Assembly (NCBI RefSeq): GCF_001447995.1
Contig: NZ_LDPE01000001.1
Coordinates: 1,178,001-1,242,000 of the forward strand
Source: Maribacter dokdonensis DSW-8
Lineage (GTDB): Bacteria; Bacteroidota; Bacteroidia; Flavobacteriales; Flavobacteriaceae
Reading direction: 5' to 3'
Length of the DNA stretch: 64,000 bases
In this document: positions 1 through 8,782 of the stretch, one piece after another
Position numbering within the stretch: position 1 is the first letter of the stretch
Layout: each line of letters opens with the position of its first letter
Translations under genes and position numbers: made by a program
Notes under the pieces: generated by a model
Databases searched by the model: none
What the model was told of the DNA's origin: nothing
What the model saw: only the letters and a program-made list of their open reading frames with translations

Positions 1-1880
1 GCAACCATCGCTGTCCAAATCTTGACAAATAGAAGGATCAAGAGGTGCAGTATCTGAACCATCTTCTACACCGTCATTATCATCATCAGGGTCACTAGAG
101 TCACAAATTCCGTCACCATCAGTATCTACACCATCATTGGCAGGGTCAAAGTTTGCTCCTGCAGTAAAATCATTGTTTGCCGTTGCAGAACAATCATCAC
201 AACCATCACCGTCCAAATCTTGACAACTGCTTGGATCTAACGGTGCATTATCATCACCATCTAGAACACCATCATTGTCATCATCAGTATCACCAGAATT
301 ACAAATTCCGTCACCATCGGTATCTATACCGTCATTTGATGGATCAAAATTATTGCCCACAGAAAAATCATTACTTGCCGTTGCCGAACAATCATCACAA
401 CCGTCACCGTCCAAATCTTGACAACTACTTGGATCTAAAGGTGCATTGTCATTTACATCAAGTACGCCATCATTATCATCATCGTCATCACCAGAATCAC
501 AAATTCCATCTCCATCAGTATCGGTACCGTCATTGGCGGGATCAAAATTAGGTCCTGCAGAAAAATTGTTGTTTGCCGTGGCAGAACAATCATCACAACC
601 ATCGTTATCCAAATCTTGACAACTACTAGGATCTAATGGTGCATTATCATTTACATCAAGAACACCATCATTATCATCATCGTCATCACCAGAATCACAA
701 GTACCATCTCCATCGGTATCGGTACCGTCATTGGCAGGATCAAAATTAGCACCTGCAGTAAAATCAGTGCTTGCCGTAGCCGAACAATCATCGCAACCAT
801 CGTTATCCAAGTCTTGACAACTACTAGGATTTAAAGGTGCATTATCAGCTCCGTCCAAAACGCCATCGTTATCATCATCATCATCACCAGAGTCACAAAT
901 TCCGTCACCATCAGTATCTATACCATCATTGGATGGATCAAAATTATTACCTACGGAAAAATCGGTATTTGATGTAGCGGAACAATCATCACAACCATCT
1001 CCGTCTGCATCTTGACAAACACTTGGGTCTAAAGGTGCATTATCAGCTCCATCTAAAACACCGTCATTGTCATCATCTGTATCACCAGTATCACAAATTC
1101 CGTCACCATCGGTATCAAGTCCATCGTTTGCAGGGTCAAAATTAGCACCTGCAGAAAAGTCAGTACTTGACGTAGCGGAACAATCATCACAACCATCGCC
1201 GTCTGCATCTTGACAACTACTTGGGTCTAAGGGCGCATTATCATTTACATCTAAAACTCCGTCATTATCATCATCAGTATCACCAGTATCACAAATTCCG
1301 TCACCATCGGTATCAAGTCCATCGTTTGCAGGGTCAAAATTAGCACCGGTAGAAAAATCGGTATTAGCCGTTGCCGAACAATCATCACAACCATCACCAT
1401 CCGCATCTTGACAACTACTAGGATCTAAAGGTGCATTATCATTTACATCTAAAACTCCGTCATTATCATCATCTGTATCACCGCTATCACACAATCCGTC
1501 ACCATCGGTATCCGTTCCGTCATTGACCGGATCAAAATTATTACCCGCAGAAAAATCCGTACTTGCGGTAGCGGAACAATCATCGCAGCCATCGCTGTCC
1601 AAATCTTGACAACTACTTGGATCTAACGGTGCATTATCATCACCATCTAAAACTCCGTCATTATCATCATCTGGATCACCAGCATCACATAATCCATCAC
1701 CATCCGTATCCGTACCGTCATTTGCAGGATCAAAGTTAGCACCTACAGAAAAATCATTATTAGCTGTAGCAGAACAATCATCACAACCATCGTTATCCAA
1801 ATCTTGACAGCTACTTGGATCAAAAGGTGCATTATCATCACCATCTAGGACACCATCGTTATCATCATCGTCATCACTAG
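1..1880 (-). repeat. 198-bp tandem repeat array, at least 9 full copies, coding for 66-residue units
   Basis: The marker CAATCATC recurs at 191, 389, 587, 785, 983, 1181, 1379, 1577 and 1775, exactly 198 bp apart, and a further copy runs off the left edge. Each unit encodes a CDDCSAT motif, an FDP spacer, a DTDGDG / DDDDNDGVLD calcium-binding stretch and DPSSCQDLD. Copies differ at scattered, often synonymous positions, but no length change interrupts the phase. The array lies inside the giant secreted protein gene and stays in its frame. Confidence 0.95.
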
Positions 1881-3999
1881 AATCTGGCGTACCATCACCA
1901 TCGGTATCCGGATCATTGGTTACCGTAATATTAACCGTTGCGGTTTCACAAACATCTGGGTCCGGATCGGTATTACAGACCTCGTAAATTACTGTCACCG
2001 TTGATCCATTCTCTGTCAATAAAGGGGTATATGCCAATTCTCCCGTAAAAGGATCTAAAATTGCTGTTCCGCCTGCAGTACCACCAACTCTGGTTATTGC
2101 AGTTGTACCTTGATTATTAGCGTCATTATTTGGCAAATAATCATCATTACTTAAAATATTAATATTTGTAGCTACACCTAAAGTGGCATTGGCACTTTCA
2201 TCTTGAGCTGTTGGTGCATACGGATTTGGATCTGTGGCATCTAAATGACCATCACCATCACTATCCGTATCCAAATGATTGGGTAAACCATCATTATCCA
2301 CATCGTAAGCATCTGGAACTCCATTGCCATCAGCATCGGTATAATTAGTACTCGTACCATCGCCCGTTCCACCTACATCTTGTCTAACATCTTTGAAATT
2401 TAAAATACCATCACCATCTTCATCGCCAAAAGGATCAATACCGGTATATTCATCTACATCTAAAATGGTATCATTATCATCATCCGTATCATTGTTATCC
2501 GTTGTACCATCACCATCACTATCTCTTGGGTCTCTCCAATCTCTTTCTCCACCAGCTGGGTCATCATCTGGAAAAGTATTTGGAGTTTGGTTATTGTTCG
2601 TTGCTGCATCTGGGTCATCTATTCCACCAGCATTCTGATCAAAATTATCATCAATACCATCTAAATCTGTATCATTACCTGACAATGTTATCTCCGGAAT
2701 ATCATCTCCATTGGTATCATATGCCTCTACCGTATCTGGTATTCCGTCATTATCACTATCTGGATCTAAAAAATCTGGAACATTATCTGATGTTACAAAA
2801 GCAGCATCCGTATTAACAGGTAGTAAGCCTTGGTTACCTGTTCCCTCATAATTATCATCTAATCCATCGCCATCGGAATCGTTACCAGACGGTGCTACAT
2901 AAGAACCCGTAGCCTGAGCTTCAATATTATCTGGAATACCATCATCGTCAGAATCCAAATCTAAATGATTTGGAAAGCTATCATTATCTTGGCTGGCCTC
3001 ATAAACGTCCGGTACACCATCTGAATTTGCATCTGTATAGTTGGTAACACTACCATCGGCATTTGCATTATATGTAGGAACCCCATCCCCAGAATTATCT
3101 AAAACATCTTGGTAATTGGGTAGACCGTCACCATCAGCATCTCCATTGGGATCATTACCATTAGATTCAACAATATCCAAAATTCCGTCATTATCATCAT
3201 CAATATCAACATTATCAAACACACCATCACCGTCAGAATCACCAACACAAACAGAGTATAAAAATGTATTGATCTGATATTCACTTTGATTAAGATCAAA
3301 TTCTTTTACAAAACCTGGATTAGCATAGATATCGAATTCAATAAAATTTACATCATTGAACTCGAACATTAAATTACTTTCAGGACCGTTTGACTCAGAT
3401 TCCGTACCTGCCGACAAAAGTGTTGGCGGCGTTGTGTCTATTGCAATATTTGTGGGAATATCAGTAGCCGTAAAACGTACGGAATTACTACAGTCTGTAC
3501 CCACCGCTTCATTTTCTATAGGTACATTAGGATCAGCAGGTGCCGGTGTACCATCTATATCATTTATAATTATTCTAAAATCATTTACTGGTATCAAAGT
3601 CGTCTGATCCGCTTGTAAAAAACTAATTCTTATCCTTGAAGGTGCATTTGATCCACTATCACTAGGGTTAAAATAAAAGAAATTGTCAACAGTATTATTA
3701 TATCCAACTCGACCATTATTAGGTGCACCTCCAATTTTTTGAACCCTTACAAAAGCCAATGCCGGTATAGTAGGTGAAGTAGCATTAAAATAGGCATCTT
3801 CAACGGTACCACTTGAAACACCCGTTATAGATACGCTTTCAAAATTCTGTCCATTGGCATCAATTGCAAAAAACAGCACAAATGCAACCAGACAAGATTG
3901 TATGTATGCAGGGCTTTTATATTTAGAATATGTATTTGTCTTCAGCAGATTAGCACATAGACTTAAAAGTTTAATAAACAAAATATTAAATCTGTTCAT
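1..3999 (-). CDS. Giant secreted DxDxDG (thrombospondin type 3-like) repeat protein, 3' part outside window
   Basis: One open frame reads through to base 1 without a stop, giving the first 1333 residues; the C-terminus is off the left edge. A hydrophobic segment at about residues 37-50 followed by GQ looks like a signal peptide with a long n-region. Residues about 50-250 form a cysteine-poor extracellular domain. Residues 250-583 are Asp-rich DSDGDG/DDDNDG calcium-binding repeats. Residues about 586-694 are a bacterial cadherin/Ig-like module (ILSNDDYLPNN, ending ATVNITVTNDPD). From about 706 a 66-residue repeat follows. Proteins of this build in Flavobacteriia are normally exported by the type IX system and end in a sorting domain, which would lie outside the window. 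In-frame ATGs also occur at 4044 and 4053; I chose 3999 because it gives the shortest leader. Role unknown; a surface adhesin or matrix protein is inference. Confidence 0.85.
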   Translation of the reverse strand, partial: MNRFNILFIKLLSLCANLLKTNTYSKYKSPAYIQSCLVAFVLFFAIDANGQNFESVSITGVSSGTVEDAYFNATSPTIPALAFVRVQKIGGAPNNGRVGYNNTVDNFFYFNPSDSGSNAPSRIRISFLQADQTTLIPVNDFRIIINDIDGTPAPADPNVPIENEAVGTDCSNSVRFTATDIPTNIAIDTTPPTLLSAGTESESNGPESNLMFEFNDVNFIEFDIYANPGFVKEFDLNQSEYQINTFLYSVCVGDSDGDGVFDNVDIDDDNDGILDIVESNGNDPNGDADGDGLPNYQDVLDNSGDGVPTYNANADGSVTNYTDANSDGVPDVYEASQDNDSFPNHLDLDSDDDGIPDNIEAQATGSYVAPSGNDSDGDGLDDNYEGTGNQGLLPVNTDAAFVTSDNVPDFLDPDSDNDGIPDTVEAYDTNGDDIPEITLSGNDTDLDGIDDNFDQNAGGIDDPDAATNNNQTPNTFPDDDPAGGERDWRDPRDSDGDGTTDNNDTDDDNDTILDVDEYTGIDPFGDEDGDGILNFKDVRQDVGGTGDGTSTNYTDADGNGVPDAYDVDNDGLPNHLDTDSDGDGHLDATDPNPYAPTAQDESANATLGVATNINILSNDDYLPNNDANNQGTTAITRVGGTAGGTAILDPFTGELAYTPLLTENGSTVTVIYEVCNTDPDPDVCETATVNITVTNDPDTDGDGTPDSSDDDDDNDGVLDGDDNAPFDPSSCQDLDNDGCDDCSATANNDFSVGANFDPANDGTDTDGDGLCDAGDPDDDNDGVLDGDDNAPLDPSSCQDLDSDGCDDCSATASTDFSAGNNFDPVNDGTDTDGDGLCDSGDTDDDNDGVLDVNDNAPLDPSSCQDADGDGCDDCSATANTDFSTGANFDPANDGLDTDGDGICDTGDTDDDNDGVLDVNDNAPLDPSSCQDADGDGCDDCSATSSTDFSAGANFDPANDGLDTDGDGICDTGDTDDDNDGVLDGADNAPLDPSVCQDADGDGCDDCSATSNTDFSVGNNFDPSNDGIDTDGDGICDSGDDDDDNDGVLDGADNAPLNPSSCQDLDNDGCDDCSATASTDFTAGANFDPANDGTDTDGDGTCDSGDDDDDNDGVLDVNDNAPLDPSSCQDLDNDGCDDCSATANNNFSAGPNFDPANDGTDTDGDGICDSGDDDDDNDGVLDVNDNAPLDPSSCQDLDGDGCDDCSATASNDFSVGNNFDPSNDGIDTDGDGICNSGDTDDDNDGVLDGDDNAPLDPSSCQDLDGDGCDDCSATANNDFTAGANFDPANDGVDTDGDGICDSSDPDDDNDGVEDGSDTAPLDPSICQDLDSDGC

Positions 4000-4099
4000 T
4001 TTCGTCTGGTGTGACTTCCTCTGTCTTGTGAAGTAAGCGTGCATTAATTTCATATTCCGCGAATTCTATACTTAAAAGATTAATGTTTTTAATTTTTAC

Positions 4100-4115
4100 A
4101 TGAACAAGTGTTCAT
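4100..4115. promoter_or_regulatory. Candidate TetR-type operator ATGAAC-aagt-GTTCAT
   Basis: A 16-bp dyad with 6-bp arms (ATGAAC and GTTCAT) and a 4-bp centre. TetR-family operators are often short dyads of this form, and a TetR gene starts at 4390. The site lies between a candidate minus-strand -7 box (4135-4142) and the start of the giant secreted gene, a position suited to repression. Binding is inference. Confidence 0.4.
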
Positions 4116-4134
4116 TAAAAAATTAATAGTAAAA

Positions 4135-4142
4135 CAAAAATA
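4135..4142 (-). promoter_or_regulatory. Candidate Bacteroidota -7 box for the giant secreted gene
   Basis: On the minus strand this reads TATTTTTG, a full match to TAnnTTTG. No TTG -33 box is seen at normal spacing, so the call is weak. The transcript would start near 4128, just before the TGAAC/GTTCA dyad. Confidence 0.3.
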
Positions 4143-4389
4143 CCAATGGTTCTGTAAGGGGATTATTTTTTGTTGTCAAATAGCCCTTTCTGTATGTGAA
4201 TCTAAGATATAATGTATTTTCCTACAAAAGGATACGGATATTAATTATTGTTTTAGTGATCGTTTCGCATGTAATAGTTAAAAAACAAATAAATTCTTAC
4301 ATATTTAAATGTTAAAATGAAATAAAATTATATTTACACTGTTAATTAAAAGAATAACATCTGTTAATTACTATTATAATGTTTGTACT

Positions 4390-4974
4390 ATGATGGCGAA
4401 GAGTGTGAAAAAGGATTTATTTTTCAAGGAAACATTGAAATTGATTCATGAAAAAGGATTTAGAGCCACCACCATGAGAGATATTGCGGAACGCATGAAC
4501 TTTGAGGTAGCTAATATTTATAATTATATAGACTCTAAAGATGCCCTCTTAGAAAATTATGTGATTGGGATTACCAAAGAATTTCAAACCTATATGGATA
4601 ATATTATAGATTCAACTTTTTCACCAAAGGATAAGCTGAGAATGGTAATTTCCAAACACATACAGTTCACATTTGAAAAACCATACCAGCTGGCACTTAT
4701 GGCAAATGAATGGAGAAATTTAAAGGAGCCTGCACTTAGTGAATATGTAGCCAAAAGATCAGACTATATTTCTAAAATTGCCTCTATTTTGGAAGACGGT
4801 GTAGAGAAAGGAGAATTTAGACCTATGAACATTGAAATTGCCACAAATAGTATAGTATCATCATTGAGATGGTCTTATAACAAGTATGTAGACAATAGCA
4901 ATACAAGTATTAACCCTATTGAACTTGAAAAGCAATTTATGGATTTCATTTTTAATGGTGTAAAAGCCTCATAA
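4390..4974 (+). CDS. TetR/AcrR family transcriptional regulator
   Basis: 194 residues, normal for the family. The N-terminal helix-turn-helix lies at about residues 12-58 and shows the TetR signature (KGFRATTMRDIAERM, then NIYNYIDSKDALL). The C-terminal ligand domain is all-helical and diverged, so no ligand can be named. The gene stands alone: 138 bp separate it from the downstream sensor kinase, and it is divergent from the giant secreted protein gene. A TGAAC/GTTCA dyad in the shared intergenic region could be its operator, making that protein the likely target. ATG codons at 4390 and 4393 are both possible starts. Confidence 0.9.
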   Translation: MMAKSVKKDLFFKETLKLIHEKGFRATTMRDIAERMNFEVANIYNYIDSKDALLENYVIGITKEFQTYMDNIIDSTFSPKDKLRMVISKHIQFTFEKPYQLALMANEWRNLKEPALSEYVAKRSDYISKIASILEDGVEKGEFRPMNIEIATNSIVSSLRWSYNKYVDNSNTSINPIELEKQFMDFIFNGVKAS

Positions 4975-5112
4975 ACCTTCACAGATCTTTTAAAATTTTT
5001 AAATATCCAGTTTACCCTAATTTGAATGTAAATAGCATAGTTTAACCTATTGCACATTTCATTTCTGCCAAATATTGTTGACCTTTATAAAGCAAATTGA
5101 ACAACAATAGTT

Positions 5113-6201
5113 ATGACATCGGCAGAGGCAAAATTAAAGGAACGCGTAAAAGAACTAACCTGTTTATATGAGGTAACTTCTATTATCGTAAATGCAGATT
5201 ATGATCAAATTGATGCATCTTTAGAAGCCATTGTTTATTGCTTAAAACGGGCATGGCAATTTGAGCAAGTAACCGAAGTTTTTCTAAAAGTTGGTGAATA
5301 CACTGTACAAACAGATGACTTTAAGCCAAATATGGTCTGTTTATCTTCAAAAATAAAAGTCTTTAATAAGTTAGAAGGCGAGGTAATGGTTGGCTATCCT
5401 TCAGAAAAATATAGCATTGATGACTTTTTAATAGAGGAACAAACGTTGTTGAACAACGTTGCCTTAGATGTTGGCAATCTTATAGAACGTAAACAAATTC
5501 GTGACAGTGAAGCTCTTACAAGACGAAAAATGGAGCGAACCGATCGTTTGCACATATTAGGTGAGATTACAGCTGGCATAGCTCACGAATTAAATACCCC
5601 ATTGGCCAATATACTTGGCTTTGCCGAACTTCTTACCGATAAAATGACGGATAAGCAGTCTGTAAGAGATCTTGAAAAAATCATGGACAGTGCCATTTTT
5701 AGTAGAGAAATCGTTAAAAAACTTATGTTCTTTGCTTGCGAAATGCCGCAGGAAATGAAAAGGGTTCAATTAATTCCTATTGTAACAAGCGTTATAAAAT
5801 TACTAGCACCATCATTACGTGATAAAAAAATTAAACTAGTAACAACTTATGAAAATGAAGATCTGGTTTTACAGGCAGATACAGTACAATTGACCCAAGT
5901 ATTGTTCAACCTAATTATGAACGCCATTTATTATTCCCCAGAAAATGGTATTATTTCAGTAAAGGTCCTAGATACAGAAAATCATATTCTTTTAAAAATT
6001 GCCGATCAAGGAGAAGGTATACCAAAAGAATTGGAAGATAAGGTTTTTGAACCCTTTTTCACTACCAAACCTATTGGTGAAGGTACTGGTTTAGGCCTTA
6101 GTGTAGTTCATGGTATAATTACGAGCCATAAAGGTACCATAGAGCATGAACAGAATACGCCTAAAGGAACTATTTTTACGGTCAACTTTCCTAAATTGTA
6201 A
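5113..6201 (+). CDS. Cytoplasmic sensor histidine kinase, partner of the adjacent sigma-54 activator
   Basis: 362 residues. Residues 1-125 form a GAF-like N-terminal sensor domain without membrane segments. A short coiled coil leads to the HisKA domain with the phospho-acceptor H158 in AHELNTPLANILGF. The ATPase domain has the N box (NLIMNAIYYSPENG), the G1 box (DQGEGIPK) and the G2 box (GTGLGLSVVHGI). The stop codon is 2 bp before the ATG of the NtrC-type response regulator, so the two form an operon and a two-component pair. The signal is unknown; with no membrane anchor it should be cytoplasmic. The HELNTP form of the H box is typical of NtrB-like kinases. Confidence 0.93.
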   Translation: MTSAEAKLKERVKELTCLYEVTSIIVNADYDQIDASLEAIVYCLKRAWQFEQVTEVFLKVGEYTVQTDDFKPNMVCLSSKIKVFNKLEGEVMVGYPSEKYSIDDFLIEEQTLLNNVALDVGNLIERKQIRDSEALTRRKMERTDRLHILGEITAGIAHELNTPLANILGFAELLTDKMTDKQSVRDLEKIMDSAIFSREIVKKLMFFACEMPQEMKRVQLIPIVTSVIKLLAPSLRDKKIKLVTTYENEDLVLQADTVQLTQVLFNLIMNAIYYSPENGIISVKVLDTENHILLKIADQGEGIPKELEDKVFEPFFTTKPIGEGTGLGLSVVHGIITSHKGTIEHEQNTPKGTIFTVNFPKL

Positions 6202-6203
6202 TT

Positions 6204-7523
6204 ATGGATTTGCGCAAAGAGAACATACTCATAGTAGATGATGATATAGATATTCTAGAGCTTTTGCAAAGGCATTTACAAGCTATGGGATACCATACTT
6301 ATAAGGCGGTGTCAGTTAAAGAGGCCCTGTTTATTTTGAAGGATACTTTTATAGATCTTATTATTACTGATATTCAAATGCCAGAAATTGATGGATTACA
6401 ATTACTGAAGTTTGCAAATGAACATTACCCAGAGATTCCAAAATTGGTGGTAACCGGCTACCCTTCTGTAGAAGACTCCTTAGAAGTCATAAAATCTGGT
6501 GCTACAGACTATTTGACCAAACCTTTTACCAAATCCGAACTTAAAGACGCTATAGAGAAAGCATTTGAACAAAATGCCCATAGAAAAAACAGCAAAGTTG
6601 CCACGGCCTCCCCTAACCTATATTCAGATATGGTAGGAGAATCAGTCGCTTTTAAAAAAGTGACGAATATTATAGAAAGGGTCAAAGACAACAAAGCTAC
6701 CATTATAATTACCGGTGAAAGCGGAACCGGAAAAGAACTGGTTGCAAGGGCCATACATTATTCTGGTAAATTCTCAAGAGAACCTTTCATTGCAGTAAAC
6801 TGTGGGGCTATTCCAGAAAACTTACAAGAAGCGGAACTGTTTGGATACATAAAAGGTGCCTTCACCGGTGCAAATGAAAATAGAAACGGATTTTTTCAAG
6901 CGGCCAAGGGCGGCACACTCTTTTTAGACGAAATAGGCACTGCTTCACTGGCAGTACAGACCAAGTTATTACGTGCCTTACAGGAAAAGGAAATTACACG
7001 GGTAGGATCTCAAAAAGTTGAAAAAGTAGATATAAGGATTATTGCCGCTACGAATGCCAATTTAAAAGATGAAATAAAAAACGGCTCATTTAGAGAAGAC
7101 CTTTACTATAGGTTAACCGTTGTAGAAATCAACGTGCCACCACTTAGGGAAAGAAAATCCGATATTTCTATTTTAGCCGATAAGTTTATACGAAAATATG
7201 GCATAGAATTTAAGGACCGCCTTCTGCGTATTGCCCCTGAAGCGCTTCAAATTCTTGAAAGATATAATTGGCCCGGTAATATAAGGGAGCTTGAAAATAT
7301 TATTCAACGCGCCGTAATAATGTCCGATGGTATTATTAAAGTAAAAGATTTGCCAGAAGCCTTAAAATATCAAATTGATTTTCCTGATAATGGGTTACGG
7401 CCACTTTATGAAATGGAAAAAGAATACATACAACGCGTATTGGTTCATACGAAAGGAAACAAAACCAAAGCCGCCCAAATTCTTCAAATCGATCGTAAAA
7501 CTTTACGCGAAAAACTAAAATAA
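6204..7523 (+). CDS. NtrC-type sigma-54-dependent response regulator
   Basis: 439 residues with all three parts. The receiver domain (1-120) has acidic D12-D14 and phospho-acceptor D56 in DLIITDIQMPE. The AAA+ domain (about 142-370) has Walker A GESGTGKE at 171-178, the sigma-54 contact loop GAFTGA at 218-223 and Walker B TLFLDEIG near 238-245. A Fis-type helix-turn-helix ends the protein (NKTKAAQILQIDRKTLREKLK, split here by position only). It is paired with the kinase directly upstream. A near-consensus -24/-12 promoter lies 220 bp downstream of its stop codon and an inverted repeat sits upstream of that promoter, so the gene at 7832 is a likely target. Confidence 0.95.
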   Translation: MDLRKENILIVDDDIDILELLQRHLQAMGYHTYKAVSVKEALFILKDTFIDLIITDIQMPEIDGLQLLKFANEHYPEIPKLVVTGYPSVEDSLEVIKSGATDYLTKPFTKSELKDAIEKAFEQNAHRKNSKVATASPNLYSDMVGESVAFKKVTNIIERVKDNKATIIITGESGTGKELVARAIHYSGKFSREPFIAVNCGAIPENLQEAELFGYIKGAFTGANENRNGFFQAAKGGTLFLDEIGTASLAVQTKLLRALQEKEITRVGSQKVEKVDIRIIAATNANLKDEIKNGSFREDLYYRLTVVEINVPPLRERKSDISILADKFIRKYGIEFKDRLLRIAPEALQILERYNWPGNIRELENIIQRAVIMSDGIIKVKDLPEALKYQIDFPDNGLRPLYEMEKEYIQRVLVHTKGNKTKAAQILQIDRKTLREKLK

Positions 7524-7622
7524 AACATCTCAAGGTATGCCCATGAGGCATTCATAAGGAAACAAACTTTTAAATCGAGACAAGCCTCAGAATATTATAC
7601 CCTTTGGCGGTGCCAATAAATC

Positions 7623-7656
7623 GGGGAAATTCTACCCAATCGGGTAAATACTCCCC
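7623..7656. promoter_or_regulatory. Nested dyad, candidate enhancer site for the NtrC-type activator
   Basis: Outer arms GGGGA (7623-7627) and TCCCC (7652-7656) enclose inner arms ACCC (7634-7637) and GGGT (7642-7645). It lies about 90-125 bp upstream of the -24 element, the usual distance for an activator-binding site at sigma-54 promoters. It could instead be a hairpin in the 3' end of the regulator transcript; there is no T-tract, which speaks against a terminator. Confidence 0.45.
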
Positions 7657-7745
7657 ACTTCAGGTTTCATCAAAAATTATTTTTAAAATTATAGACTATT
7701 GATTGTTAGTAATTTACATTACATGTTTTCAAAAAATCACTTTTA

Positions 7746-7761
7746 GGGCATACCCTTTGCA
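7746..7761 (+). promoter_or_regulatory. Sigma-54 (-24/-12) promoter
   Basis: GGGCATACCCTTTGCA matches the consensus TGGCAYRNNNNTTGCW at every defined base except the first. The invariant GG (7747-7748) and GC (7759-7760) are exactly 10 bp apart. It precedes the Rnk-like gene at 7832 and follows a sigma-54 activator gene, so the context agrees. Confidence 0.8.
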
Positions 7762-7831
7762 TTTTCTATTGCGAACAATAAAGCTACTACCACTAGTTTG
7801 GTAATACGTAGTACAATTAAAAATGCAGTAG

Positions 7832-8260
7832 ATGAAATACGGTAGTCTAGTTTTGGAAGAGAGCGAATTCATCGCTATTAAAAATCATCTAGAGAATAAT
7901 CTTTCTATTGAAGATTATGCGCATAAAAACGCGTTAGAACTTCTAGCTCAAAATATGGGTATTGCCATGGTTTTGAATACTGCAGATATCCCTTTTGACA
8001 TAGTAACTATTAATTCAACCATAAAAGTTACTGGAGCATCGGGCGTACATCAAACTTTTACCATAGTACCACCTGAGCAAAGCAATGCTAAACACCACAA
8101 AGTTTCAGTAATCAGCAGTTTAGGTGCATCGGTAATAGGTCGCGCCGTCGGTGATAGAATTTCATTTGGGCTACCAGGTGAAATGATGTCCCTGGTCATA
8201 GAAAAAGTTATCCAACCAAACCAAGCCAACAAAATCACTCCTAAAGTTTCAACCATTTAA
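7832..8260 (+). CDS. Rnk/GreA-GreB C-terminal domain protein (copy 1)
   Basis: 142 residues, about the size of E. coli Rnk (136). The C-terminal half (about 55-130) has the FKBP-like fold signature of transcript-cleavage factors: an initial VTINSTIKV strand, then KVSVISSLGASVIGRAVGD. There is no long GreA-type coiled coil, so it probably binds RNA polymerase without acting as a true cleavage factor. It lies downstream of a sigma-54 promoter and 35 bp ahead of a small secreted protein gene. A paralogue at 11099 starts with almost the same residues (MKYGSLVLEE versus MKYGNLVIEK), which fixes this start. The exact role is inference. Confidence 0.8.
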   Translation: MKYGSLVLEESEFIAIKNHLENNLSIEDYAHKNALELLAQNMGIAMVLNTADIPFDIVTINSTIKVTGASGVHQTFTIVPPEQSNAKHHKVSVISSLGASVIGRAVGDRISFGLPGEMMSLVIEKVIQPNQANKITPKVSTI

Positions 8261-8295
8261 AAACAAATATTAATTAATTCTAAAATTATTCAGTT

Positions 8296-8655
8296 ATGAT
8301 AAAATATGCAATTGCCCTGTTATTTTCAGTAAGTATGTTAACCGCTCAAGACAACACTTCTACACAACCAGAGGTTCGTGTTGGTGATGTTTTTGAAATA
8401 GGAAAACCCGAATCGCACAAGTATAAACACATAGATTTTCCAAGAGAAAATTTTATAATCAAACGTGGTGGTATTGCCAATTATAGGCAGGCCCATGGCG
8501 AGAAAGTTGTAGTTACCTCAGTTAAGGAAAAAAAGGACGGTACTACACAAATTAAAATTAAGAGAAATGATGGTGGTCGTTTTTTTGGTAGTCATACAGT
8601 AGTAACTGCAGACTACAAAGACGCTATCAACTCAGGCGAATTACAAGTCCTTTAA
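8296..8655 (+). CDS. Small secreted protein of unknown function
   Basis: 119 residues. The first 18 (MIKYAIALLFSVSMLTAQ) look like a signal peptide with cleavage after the AQ, so the mature protein of about 100 residues should be periplasmic or exported. The mature part is basic and beta-rich, with no cysteine and no motif that I recognise. It follows the Rnk-like gene by 35 bp and is probably transcribed with it from the sigma-54 promoter. Confidence 0.65.
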   Translation: MIKYAIALLFSVSMLTAQDNTSTQPEVRVGDVFEIGKPESHKYKHIDFPRENFIIKRGGIANYRQAHGEKVVVTSVKEKKDGTTQIKIKRNDGGRFFGSHTVVTADYKDAINSGELQVL

Positions 8656-8676
8656 TTTTTTTTAGTTGGTTGATGT

Positions 8677-8735
8677 AATCCACTTGGCTTCTATAAATAG
8701 GTTGGCTGATTTATTAAGAAAACACCAAGTGGATT
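8677..8735. promoter_or_regulatory. Perfect 11-bp inverted repeat upstream of the membrane protein gene
   Basis: AATCCACTTGG (8677-8687) and CCAAGTGGATT (8725-8735) are exact complements separated by 37 nt. It lies 22 bp after the stop codon of the small secreted protein and ends 47 bp before the preferred start of the next gene. There is no T-tract, so a simple terminator is unlikely; a binding site or an mRNA structure is possible. Confidence 0.5.
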
Positions 8736-8782
8736 CCTATTAACGCAAAATGTACAATCATAATTTAATCTCTATAACACTT

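Larger units (their letters stand above)
4000..4389. other. Divergent intergenic region between giant secreted protein and tetR
   Basis: No gene is visible. The region is very AT-rich. It holds in-frame alternative starts for the minus-strand gene (4044, 4053), the TGAAC/GTTCA dyad at 4100-4115 and a minus-strand -7 box at 4135-4142. No convincing promoter was found for the plus-strand regulator. Confidence 0.6.
7524..7831 (+). other. Regulatory intergenic region with sigma-54 promoter
   Basis: No gene is visible. It contains a small hairpin, ATGCC-catga-GGCAT (7537-7551), shortly after the regulator gene, a nested dyad at 7623-7656 and the -24/-12 element at 7746-7761. The leader from the predicted start of transcription to the ATG is about 60 nt. 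Confidence 0.6.

Noticed and set aside
177..551. His-rich plus-strand open frame of 124 codons
   Set aside because: It is the complement of the Asp/Gly-rich repeat array; its repetitive His/Asn content follows from the GAT codons of the real minus-strand gene.
1..1880. CRISPR-like or satellite repeat
   Set aside because: The unit is 198 bp without unique spacers and stays in the frame of a protein gene, so it is a coding repeat.
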